Source: CAYYYG01 sp964476135 (GTDB lineage: Bacteria; Patescibacteriota; Microgenomatia; UBA1406; GWC2-37-13). Taken from it: a stretch of 20,349 bases of DNA. Below the pieces are notes generated by a model. It saw nothing but the letters and a program-made list of their open reading frames with translations. It was not told the origin of the DNA and did no database searches. Positions 14,011 to 20,229 of this stretch are shown here, piece by piece (the first letter of the stretch is position 1; each line of letters starts with the position of its first letter). Made by a program: the position numbers and the translations under genes. Location: the NCBI GenBank assembly GCA_964476135.1, contig CAYYYG010000020.1:1-20349 (forward strand). Reading direction: 5' to 3'.

Positions 14011-14826
14011 TCACACAATTCCATTCGCCTCCTGCAGAATTTTGGCAGTGTCCCCGTACAAATCGAGTTTGATTGCCTCCTCAAACGAATACCATCCCCA
14101 GTCGCTGGCTTCATAATTCAAAACCACTTCCTGTTTTATTCCAATTGGTTCAACCAGATATGAAAATATCTTCAAATCATACATTTCGATTACATAAGAA
14201 AGCGGCCGCAGTAGTTTCACATCAAGATTCGTTTCTTCCTTCACTTCACGAACCAGAGCTTCGGTAAGACTCTCATTCATATCGCATGTACCAAGCATAC
14301 AACTCCATTTATCGTGCGCTTTGATTTTATCGGGCGAATGTATTTTCGTCAGCAGATATTTATTATCCGAGCGGATAACCGCAAGAATTCCCACCTTGAA
14401 TAATCGATACATCTTGGAAACGTACTCCAAAATCTGCAGTGTGTTGGGCATTAAATCGAGCTTCGCTGCCTCCTCGATTGTGTACCAGCCGTAAGCGTAA
14501 GACTCATGGTTGACAACCACCTGCTGCGAAGAGTCACGCCGTTTGCATAAAAACGCCATTGCCAGCCCATGCCAAGCCTCACCATGCTGTATCACTTCAG
14601 TTAAGGCCAGAGTGCGTTTAAGATCAACATCGATTCCCAGCTCTTCCCTTGCCTCACGCTGGATAACCTCCTTCAACTTTTCTCCAATCTCGAGCCCGCC
14701 GCCTGGGATCTGCCATTTTTTATCGAAGGCCGGATCATCTTCGTGGTCCACTCTCCGCTGTGTCAGCAGAAACTTGCCGTTTTCGTATAAAACAATGTAG
14801 GCTATTGGGTAAATGTTATTAGTCAT
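14011..14826 (-). CDS. Tandem double-Nudix hydrolase
   Basis: 271 residues containing two Nudix domains head to tail. The first box is complete: GX5E at G43-E49, then REAREELGI at 57-65. The second matches at G179-E185 and REVKEETNL at 193-201, with the usual glycine before the last hydrophobic residue replaced by N200. Both halves share the ending SY/DWGWYxxEEAxKLDL (about 109-124 and 240-255), which points to internal duplication. Nudix enzymes hydrolyse nucleoside diphosphates linked to another group. The first half has the flavour of MutT/dGTPase-like housecleaning enzymes; substrate unknown. The second domain may be catalytically active, since the metal-binding Glu residues are kept. It lies downstream of queA but has its own -10 box. 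Confidence 0.92.
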   Translation of the reverse strand: MTNNIYPIAYIVLYENGKFLLTQRRVDHEDDPAFDKKWQIPGGGLEIGEKLKEVIQREAREELGIDVDLKRTLALTEVIQHGEAWHGLAMAFLCKRRDSSQQVVVNHESYAYGWYTIEEAAKLDLMPNTLQILEYVSKMYRLFKVGILAVIRSDNKYLLTKIHSPDKIKAHDKWSCMLGTCDMNESLTEALVREVKEETNLDVKLLRPLSYVIEMYDLKIFSYLVEPIGIKQEVVLNYEASDWGWYSFEEAIKLDLYGDTAKILQEANGIV

Positions 14827-14832
14827 TAAATG

Positions 14833-14838
14833 ATTCTA
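14833..14838 (-). promoter_or_regulatory. -10 box of the double-Nudix gene (leaderless)
   Basis: TAGAAT on the minus strand, six bases before the ATG at 14826, in the 29-base gap after queA. Confidence 0.65.
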
Positions 14839-14855
14839 GCATGTTGGGAGAAACT

Positions 14856-15929
14856 TTACCTTATCAAACATGCATCGCCGAAGGAGAAAAAACGGTAATT
14901 ATTCTCGACAGCTTCCGCATACGCGCGACCTATAATGGTGCTGCTGAAATCCTTGAATTCATGGTTTGTATTTGGTTTGCTGCATAATGCGGAAACAAGC
15001 ATCAGGAGCGAAGACTGCGGCAGATGGAAATTGGTGATTAAGCCGTCAACAACATTAAACTTATATCCTGGATAAATAAAAAGTGAAGTTTCGCCGGAAA
15101 ATGGTTTGACAACGCCATTCATATCGCCCACCGACTCGAGCGTTCTTGCCGATGTGGTGCCGACAGCAATTATTGTCCGCCCGGCTGCTCTGGCATTATT
15201 GATTTTATTCGCCTCCTCCTCCGTAACCTCTATAAACTCTTTGTGCAGTTTTTTTTCCTTCAAGTTCTTCTCTTCTATCGGCGCGAATGTTCCCAACCCC
15301 ACATGAAGAGTTAATGTAGCTGTTTGAACGCCATGCTTTGCGAGCGCATTAAACAGCTTTGGGGTAAAATGCAGACCGGCGGTGGGAGCCGCGGCCGACC
15401 CAGTTTCCTTGGCATAAACGGTCTGATAACTTTTCTTCAGTTCATTCTGAGATAACGGCGAACTGATATATGGCGGAGTCGGGACGATTCCTGAACTATC
15501 TACGTAATGCATAAACTCTTCTTCTTTCACACTGGGTTCGACAGTAATGATTTTTTCCCTCCTCTCCATAATTTTCAAATAAAAATCATCGAAATACACC
15601 TCTGCGCCTTCCTTCACGCCAGGGCGGGAATACGCTTCCCAACGATTATTCCCCAGACGCCTGACTAATAAGATCTCCACTCGCCCGCCGGTTTTTTTTC
15701 GGCCGAAAATACGCGCCGGATAAACTTTCGTATCGTTTATAACAAGGAGAGAATTATTGTCGATAAGACTCGGCAAATCATAAAATTTGTGGTGAGTAAT
15801 TTCATTGTTCCGACGATCTACGCATAATAGCCGTGAAGAGTCTCGAGGATCAGCCGGTTTCTGGGCGATTAAGGATGGGGGCAAATCGTAATCAAAATGT
15901 TCTGCGACTGATGAAATGGCGTCATTCAT
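14856..15929 (-). CDS. queA: S-adenosylmethionine:tRNA ribosyltransferase-isomerase
   Basis: 357 residues from the ATG at 15929. QueA adds the cyclopentanediol part of queuosine to 7-aminomethyl-7-deazaguanine in tRNA, using SAM as ribosyl donor. Hallmarks in order: FDYDLPPSLIAQKPADPRDSSRLL, then INDTKVYPARIFGRK, VEILLVRRL, YQTVYAKETGSAAAPTAGLHF, TLHVGLGTFAPI, AVGTTSARTLES, LFIYPGYKF and TNFHLPQSSLLMLVSAL. The upstream in-frame TTG at 15965 is rejected because it precedes the -10 box. Start choice is still odd: the first ATG after the -10 box opens a seven-codon out-of-frame ORF that overlaps this start. No other queuosine genes are present in the window, which fits a cell that salvages precursors or keeps the pathway elsewhere. 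Confidence 0.97.
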   Translation of the reverse strand: MNDAISSVAEHFDYDLPPSLIAQKPADPRDSSRLLCVDRRNNEITHHKFYDLPSLIDNNSLLVINDTKVYPARIFGRKKTGGRVEILLVRRLGNNRWEAYSRPGVKEGAEVYFDDFYLKIMERREKIITVEPSVKEEEFMHYVDSSGIVPTPPYISSPLSQNELKKSYQTVYAKETGSAAAPTAGLHFTPKLFNALAKHGVQTATLTLHVGLGTFAPIEEKNLKEKKLHKEFIEVTEEEANKINNARAAGRTIIAVGTTSARTLESVGDMNGVVKPFSGETSLFIYPGYKFNVVDGLITNFHLPQSSLLMLVSALCSKPNTNHEFKDFSSTIIGRAYAEAVENNYRFFSFGDACLIR

Positions 15930-15945
15930 AGCTGTAAGGCTCCAT
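15922..15945 (-). CDS. Possible seven-codon leader ORF overlapping the queA start
   Basis: ATG at 15945 lies five bases after a perfect TATAAT, the spacing used by leaderless genes here. It encodes MEPYSYE and stops at a TGA that overlaps queA's ATG region (ATGAATGA) by eight bases. It could be a leader peptide coupling translation into queA. It could equally be chance, since the queA leader is only about 16 bases. Evidence is positional only. Confidence 0.3.
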   Translation of the reverse strand: MEPYSYE

Positions 15946-15950
15946 GATGT

Positions 15951-15956
15951 ATTATA
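15951..15956 (-). promoter_or_regulatory. -10 box of queA
   Basis: Perfect TATAAT on the minus strand. The queA ATG is 21 bases downstream, giving a short leader of about 15 bases; an out-of-frame ATG sits at the leaderless distance. It is back to back with the glycosyltransferase promoter 25 bases away. Confidence 0.7.
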
Positions 15957-15981
15957 ATCGATCAACTTCTATCCTTGGAGG

Positions 15982-15987
15982 TATAAT
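15982..15987 (+). promoter_or_regulatory. -10 box of the glycosyltransferase gene
   Basis: Perfect TATAAT, eight bases before the ATG at 15996. A GGAGG at 15977-15981 precedes the -10 box and so cannot act as an SD if this promoter is used. Confidence 0.65.
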
Positions 15988-15995
15988 ATTTAACA

Positions 15996-17639
15996 ATGGC
16001 AAATAAACTGCATTCGACTTTAATTACCTTAATAGTAATTCTTGCGGTCTCGGTGAGATTATACTCGCTGGGCAACATCCCATCAGGCTTGACTGTCGAT
16101 GAGGCAGATATCGGCTATGACGCCTACTCGCTCATAAAAACCGGCCGCGACCAATGGGGAGAGCCGTTCCCGATCGTTGGCTTTCGCGGCTTTGGCGATT
16201 ACCGTCCGGTGCTTTACACATATCTTGTTATTCCTTCATTTATTCTTTTTGGTGTTGATGCTTTTTCGCTCCGTCTCCCCTCAGTCCTTTTTGGAATTTT
16301 TTCGGTTGGCATTCTATATTTGTTGATAAAAAAAATATTCAACCGCCAGCTTGCTTTAATGGCTGGCTTATTGATGGCGATTTCACCCTGGGCTATTGGC
16401 ATGAGCCGGTTGGCGATCGAATCGAACGTGGCGATATTTTTTTTGCTGCTCGGAATTTATCTGCTTACTTTTATCAAAAAAAGACAGCTTGCTTTGGTAG
16501 GGGCGGCAATGTGTTTCGCCGCAACTCTATATTTGTATACTGCATATACCCTCTTTATACCTATGCTGATAGTCGTATTGCTATATCAATTCAGAAATTA
16601 TGCTTTTAACAACAAAAAACCATTATTCGCCGCCCTTATTTTTACAACACTACTTCTCGCGCCATTTTTTCAGTTTAATCGCGCCGGATTTTTTTCCCGG
16701 GCCTCGACGGAAGGATTTTTAGTAAACACCGAAAGCCTGGGGATAATTCAAAACATAAACGAAAAACGCGGTGGCTGCATGACAACATTGGGCAGTCCTC
16801 TCTTGTGTCGGCTGGCTGCCAACAAGGCAGTCGAGTTCTCCGCCGCATTTGTGAGTAATTATTTACATCATTTTTCAATCGACTATTTATACCTTTACGG
16901 AACTCCTGTACAGAGGGTGATCTTGCCGGAAATGGGACTTATGTATATTTTTGAACTGCCGCTTCTTATTTTTGGTGCTCTTGCTGTTTTGAAAAAATCT
17001 CATGAAAAAAATTATGGATTGCTGCTTATAATACTTTTTATAGCCGCCGTCCCAAGCGCTTTAACCGCAAATGGAAATTTTTCCCGCTTCTCGATGGCGC
17101 TGCCTTTTTTCATCACGATCGAAGCGATTGGGCTATCCGCGATATTTCATAAACTCCGCCCCCTCGGCAAACTGGCCGCGGTGGCGATTATTGTTGTCTC
17201 GGCAGTTTTTTTCGTATTCACTTACTTTACCTATTTTGGGTATAAACACTCGACAAAACTGACTTATAAAGAACTGAGTGCGGATCTTCAGAAATCAAAA
17301 AATAGTTATGATAAGATCTACGTTTCTAGTTATAAAGTGGACTCGGAACTTCATGTTTATTACCTGTATTACACTCTTTTTGATCCGGTAAAATATCAGA
17401 ATAAAATTGGAGTCGGCCATTCTGAAAAAACAAACGGATGGACATCGGTCGACAGAATCGACAATATATATTTCGTATCAGCACTGCCCGAAAAAATAGA
17501 ACCAACCGCTTTATACATCGCCGCGCCGGAACAATTTCCTCAGAACATAAAATCAAAAAAAACTATAAATAACTTAAGCAATGGGACAATTTTCCTTGAA
17601 GTCGAGGGGGAAGAGTTGTTAAAATACAAAACCAATTAA
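15996..17639 (+). CDS. ArnT/PMT-type membrane glycosyltransferase (GT-C fold)
   Basis: 547 residues. An N-terminal helix (about 8-24) is followed by the first extracytoplasmic loop carrying the catalytic acidic pair D35-E36 (GLTVDEADIGYDAYS), the mark of GT39/GT83 GT-C enzymes that use polyprenyl-phosphate sugars. The loop continues with GRDQWGEPFP and GFGDYRPVLYTY. About ten more membrane helices run to residue 413 (VAIIVVSAVFFVFTYFTYFGY). A soluble C-terminal domain of about 130 residues follows (ELSADLQKSKNSYDKIYVSSY). Enzymes of this type transfer a sugar from a lipid carrier to protein or envelope lipid on the outer face of the membrane; the acceptor cannot be read from sequence. It may be co-transcribed with the rhodanese 12 bases downstream and is divergent from queA. 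Confidence 0.9.
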   Translation: MANKLHSTLITLIVILAVSVRLYSLGNIPSGLTVDEADIGYDAYSLIKTGRDQWGEPFPIVGFRGFGDYRPVLYTYLVIPSFILFGVDAFSLRLPSVLFGIFSVGILYLLIKKIFNRQLALMAGLLMAISPWAIGMSRLAIESNVAIFFLLLGIYLLTFIKKRQLALVGAAMCFAATLYLYTAYTLFIPMLIVVLLYQFRNYAFNNKKPLFAALIFTTLLLAPFFQFNRAGFFSRASTEGFLVNTESLGIIQNINEKRGGCMTTLGSPLLCRLAANKAVEFSAAFVSNYLHHFSIDYLYLYGTPVQRVILPEMGLMYIFELPLLIFGALAVLKKSHEKNYGLLLIILFIAAVPSALTANGNFSRFSMALPFFITIEAIGLSAIFHKLRPLGKLAAVAIIVVSAVFFVFTYFTYFGYKHSTKLTYKELSADLQKSKNSYDKIYVSSYKVDSELHVYYLYYTLFDPVKYQNKIGVGHSEKTNGWTSVDRIDNIYFVSALPEKIEPTALYIAAPEQFPQNIKSKKTINNLSNGTIFLEVEGEELLKYKTN

Positions 17640-17651
17640 TTTTATATAAAT

Positions 17652-17990
17652 ATGTTCAATATATTTCAACCAAAAGTGCCCTTAATCAGTGCGGAGGAAT
17701 TAAACGTTGCCATTTCAGAAAGCGCCCCCACAATCATAGATGTCCGAACCGAAAGTGAACGGACAAAAGGGTATGTAGCAAACTCTGTCCACATACCTAT
17801 CGATGACTTTGCTTCAAAGTTTACAAACATAATAACCGACAAAAATGCGCCGGTCGTGATTTACTGCTTAAGCGGTTCGAGAAGCGCCCTCGCCGCCGAT
17901 ATCATGATCAAATCCGGCTATACAAACGTAAAAAGCCTTGATCACGGACTTCTGGCCTGGAGAGCAAAAAAGTTGCCGGTTGTTATTTAG
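17652..17990 (+). CDS. Single-domain rhodanese
   Basis: 112 residues, one rhodanese domain. It opens with LISAEELNVAI, then IIDVRTESERTKGYVANSVHIPIDDF, and the active-site loop YCLSGSRS with C72 as the likely persulfide-carrying cysteine, then ADIMIKSGYTNVKSLDHGLLAW. The CLSGSR loop length fits six-residue active-site rhodaneses, which move sulfane sulfur rather than phosphate. No signal peptide, so cytoplasmic. It follows the glycosyltransferase by 12 bases. Its last eight bases overlap the tail of the converging DsbB-like gene, so two thiol/sulfur-related proteins are encoded end to end; this may be coincidence. Confidence 0.93.
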   Translation: MFNIFQPKVPLISAEELNVAISESAPTIIDVRTESERTKGYVANSVHIPIDDFASKFTNIITDKNAPVVIYCLSGSRSALAADIMIKSGYTNVKSLDHGLLAWRAKKLPVVI

Positions 17991-18405
17991 ACTTAAGACG
18001 GTTTTCGTCTCTGATTTTATAGGCGCAGAAAGCAATAACGATTAGCGCTGCCAAACACAGAGTTGCCTGTGTTATAAAACCGAAAAGTTCAAAAAACTTA
18101 GTGGTGCAAACGAATCCGACCGCACAGGGTTGCGGTGCTAATTTGATAATATTCCAATGAACGAGCTGCTGATATGCGGCCGCCGGAATCCCGAATAAAA
18201 AAAACGGGTAGGCGTAGTACCTCACGTTTGGATCTTTGCGATAAATGCCGACAGTAAAAATCAGAAGGAGCGAAAACATCATCATCCGCTCGAGCCAACA
18301 CAAAGGCGCGGCCGGCTTACCGAGAACTTCGATAAAATATATACTTGCGAGAGTGGCGAGTAACGCCGTCCACCAGGCGATATAATAATAGCGGGTATTT
18401 TTCAT
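17983..18405 (-). CDS. DsbB/BdbC-like disulfide oxidoreductase membrane protein with a degenerate CXXC
   Basis: 140 residues, the size of Gram-positive BdbC. Four membrane helices are visible at about 9-27, 41-54, 63-82 and 107-128. The family landmark CxLCW(Y/L)xR appears as AAPLCWLERM: C36 is kept but the partner cysteine at 33 is alanine. The second extracytoplasmic loop retains C94 and C100 (PCAVGFVC). DsbB/BdbC proteins reoxidise a thioredoxin-like partner and pass electrons to quinone through the CXXC. Loss of one cysteine would break or change that relay. A sequencing error or a redox-altered variant are both open. A thioredoxin-like DsbA partner is not in the window. It has its own leaderless promoter. 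Confidence 0.83.
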   Translation of the reverse strand: MKNTRYYYIAWWTALLATLASIYFIEVLGKPAAPLCWLERMMMFSLLLIFTVGIYRKDPNVRYYAYPFFLFGIPAAAYQQLVHWNIIKLAPQPCAVGFVCTTKFFELFGFITQATLCLAALIVIAFCAYKIRDENRLKSK

Positions 18406-18411
18406 GCAGAT

Positions 18412-18417
18412 ACTATA
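18412..18417 (-). promoter_or_regulatory. -10 box of the DsbB-like gene (leaderless)
   Basis: TATAGT on the minus strand, six bases before the ATG at 18405. Confidence 0.65.
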
Positions 18418-18419
18418 AC

Positions 18420-18480
18420 AAATATCAGGCTCTGACTGTTAAGAAATCTGTCACAACTATGAGCCGGTGATATTTCTTAA
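18420..18480. repeat. Two competing inverted repeats at the end of the 367-residue orphan gene
   Basis: Arms 18420-18432 (AAATATCAGGCTC) and 18461-18475 pair over 13 bases with a two-base GG bulge and a 28-base loop. A second pair, TTAAGAAAT at 18439-18447 and ATTTCTTAA at 18472-18480, shares bases 18472-18475 with the first. The two hairpins are therefore mutually exclusive. The stop codon of the orphan gene lies in the first loop. No T run follows, so a simple terminator is unlikely. Confidence 0.5.
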
Positions 18481-19560
18481 CTTCTCCTCCGCATACTTCC
18501 ATATTCCGCTAAGATGCGGATAAACTCCTTTTCTCTGTGCATATAAAAGCCCGATCGCAACACCGTCACCAACGAGCCGCATAGTTGCGGCATTATCCGA
18601 CACAAATGTCAGAAAATCCCAAACCAGTTCTTTATATGCTTCGTATGGATTCATCATGTATGCTGAGCCGACTGCGATAAGTTTGCTTCGTTTTTCTTCT
18701 GGAGTAAAAAGTTTGTTGATTATGGGATAGGCGGTATATGCCGTATAGCTTGGAGTTATTTCCGGATCCTTATGCAGGTCTTTTTGTATCGCCTCGATTG
18801 TTTTGGCAAACTGCAGATAATACATGGCGGCAGCGGTTACTGCGGCCGGAATCTTCAGGTTATCGGGGATCAGGGATGCAAATGACTCCGCGGTTGTTAA
18901 ACCGGTAACAGTCGATACGTGATCGTTTATCAGGGTGAGGGCGACGTTTGCCGAAAGCGAGCGTCTTCTTACGGCAAGCATCCGGGCAATCTGAGAATCG
19001 CGGTAGCCGATCGCTCGGTATATGTCGAGAGCTGAATTGTGTTTCGCCAGCTGTCCGCCCGTCACGTCATTCATCAGTATTCCGGCCGTCGATCGGATAG
19101 TCAGATTAACTCTTTCCCGCGGTGTAATCTCCTTTGCGGCTATCCGCTCCCAACTCCTGGAAATGTTTTCGGCATTGGCACGCACAAGCCAGGAATAAGA
19201 TTCATAGTCGCGTCCGGTAAAATGATGCTGCCTGTGTATATGAGCATCTGCATCGGCCGCAAAATCCGCCGGAAGATCGCTGATACCGCCCCGATAAATA
19301 ACATCCATAATTCCGCTCATTGCCTGCTCGTGTTCGGACACGATCTCAGCATCCGTACGATGCTTGCCTATCTTACTCACATGTGCATCGGCCATGTTTC
19401 CGACTATTCTGATGAGATCAGGGTAAAACAGTAACCGGCGGGCAGTTTGCTGCGACGATACGCTTGTTGTCGGCTCCGACCATAAATTAGCTTCGATATC
19501 AGGTAAATATGGATCTTCAGTAAGTATTGCTTCCGGTGTTCCGGCTTCTATTAATGTCAT
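18457..19560 (-). CDS. Uncharacterised helical protein, 367 residues
   Basis: I do not recognise this family. No signal peptide is visible. The sequence is mostly helix: an N-terminal acidic leader (about 1-35), a histidine-rich stretch ADAHIHRQHHFTGRDY at about 105-120, a basic segment RMLAVRRRSLSANVALTLI (about 199-217), and two mildly hydrophobic helices (AAVTAAAMYYLQFAKTIEAI and MRLVGDGVAIGLLYAQRKGVY). The His cluster could bind metal, but no known catalytic pattern is complete. It is transcribed alone from its own -10 box. The 3' end carries competing inverted repeats. Confidence 0.75.
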   Translation of the reverse strand: MTLIEAGTPEAILTEDPYLPDIEANLWSEPTTSVSSQQTARRLLFYPDLIRIVGNMADAHVSKIGKHRTDAEIVSEHEQAMSGIMDVIYRGGISDLPADFAADADAHIHRQHHFTGRDYESYSWLVRANAENISRSWERIAAKEITPRERVNLTIRSTAGILMNDVTGGQLAKHNSALDIYRAIGYRDSQIARMLAVRRRSLSANVALTLINDHVSTVTGLTTAESFASLIPDNLKIPAAVTAAAMYYLQFAKTIEAIQKDLHKDPEITPSYTAYTAYPIINKLFTPEEKRSKLIAVGSAYMMNPYEAYKELVWDFLTFVSDNAATMRLVGDGVAIGLLYAQRKGVYPHLSGIWKYAEEKLRNITGS

Positions 19561-19565
19561 TGTAT

Positions 19566-19571
19566 AATATA
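19566..19571 (-). promoter_or_regulatory. -10 box of the 367-residue orphan gene (leaderless)
   Basis: TATATT on the minus strand, five bases before the ATG at 19560. A TATACT at 19577-19582 is an alternative that would leave a leader of about ten bases. Confidence 0.5.
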
Positions 19572-19640
19572 CCTATAGTATATTAACAATTATATAGGAA
19601 TAATTATATAAATCAATTCGAGTATTTATCTTAACAGCGA

Positions 19641-20144
19641 TTAAATCTTCCGGCTGTCGTAGGCCCAATGCAGAAGAGCCTGACGCTGTACCGGCCGGCA
19701 GCTTAAGTCTCCCTTTTGGCAATGTTTTTGGACTTGAGCAATATGACGCCTTATTTGCCGCCAGCGCCTTATTTGCCTTATGTCTTCCACAGGTAGTCGC
19801 CTTCCCATGTAGTAGCGGCAGTACCACTGAAACCATCCGCGCGGGTCTTCTTTATATATCCAGCCTTTATTCTGCCAAACATGAAGAGGCTGGCTGGCGT
19901 TGACCTTGAAATAGTTAAGCGAAGAATCGCGCTTTCCCCGGGCGAGCTTGGCATTTGTAAACCAATCGGATGGATATTCCTTCACGCAATCGGTCATATA
20001 TTTTCCGCCAAAAACGCCAAGCGCGAGCATTTCTTTGGGTGTAATTTCGGGAGTGAAATCGGGGTGAAAATTTTCTCCGGCCGGTTCGGTAAGCTCATAC
20101 ACATAATTTTTCTGCATTTTATCGTTCACGGTCACCGCTTTCAT
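19641..20144 (-). CDS. Conserved uncharacterised protein with WFQWYCRYYMGRR motif
   Basis: 167 residues from MKAVTVNDK; an upstream in-frame ATG at 20168 is rejected because the -10 box lies inside that extension. No signal or membrane helix. Strong, family-like motifs: FTPEITPKEMLALGVFGGKY (about 29-48), YPSDWFTNAKL, NYFKVNASQPLHVWQNKGWI, DPRGWFQWYCRYYMGRR (about 102-118), DIRQIRRW and QRQALLHWAYDSRKI at the C-terminus. I recall an uncharacterised family of this pattern (GVFGGxY, then WFQWYxRYxxGRR, then QALLHWAYD) spread over bacteria and some eukaryotes, with no function I can name. The density of Trp, Tyr and Arg suggests binding to a nucleic acid or a flat ligand; this is inference only. 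Confidence 0.85.
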   Translation of the reverse strand: MKAVTVNDKMQKNYVYELTEPAGENFHPDFTPEITPKEMLALGVFGGKYMTDCVKEYPSDWFTNAKLARGKRDSSLNYFKVNASQPLHVWQNKGWIYKEDPRGWFQWYCRYYMGRRLPVEDIRQIRRWRQIRRHIAQVQKHCQKGDLSCRPVQRQALLHWAYDSRKI

Positions 20145-20150
20145 ATTCCA

Positions 20151-20156
20151 ATTATA
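20151..20156 (-). promoter_or_regulatory. -10 box of the WFQWYCRYY protein gene (leaderless)
   Basis: Perfect TATAAT on the minus strand, six bases before the ATG at 20144. It decides the start codon. Confidence 0.7.
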
Positions 20157-20168
20157 CATAATCGGCAA

Positions 20169-20229
20169 TAAAAGCAGCTTATAGTAAGTAATTTATACGT
20201 ATATATGATATAATAAATAGCTGCTTTTA
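20169..20229. repeat. Inverted repeat with 11-base arms around an outward promoter
   Basis: TAAAAGCAGCT at 20169-20179 and its exact complement at 20219-20229, 39 bases apart. The interval is AT-rich and holds a plus-strand TATAAT. The right arm begins at the predicted transcription start. Confidence 0.6.
20209..20214 (+). promoter_or_regulatory. -10 box pointing out of the right end
   Basis: Perfect TATAAT; predicted start near 20221. Unlike most promoters here, no ATG follows at leaderless distance. The first ATG is at 20238. Confidence 0.5.

Noticed and set aside
15930..15950. preQ1 riboswitch before queA
   Set aside because: The leader is only about 15 bases, too short for any known preQ1 aptamer.
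15930..15965. TTG-started extension of QueA
   Set aside because: The TTG lies upstream of the TATAAT at 15951-15956, and QueA proteins normally begin just before FDYDLP.
15977..15981. GGAGG as ribosome-binding site for the glycosyltransferase
   Set aside because: It is 14 bases from the ATG and lies before the -10 box, so it would not be in the transcript.
19573..19836. 87-codon minus-strand open frame
   Set aside because: Low-complexity basic translation overlapping the well-patterned 167-residue protein in another frame.
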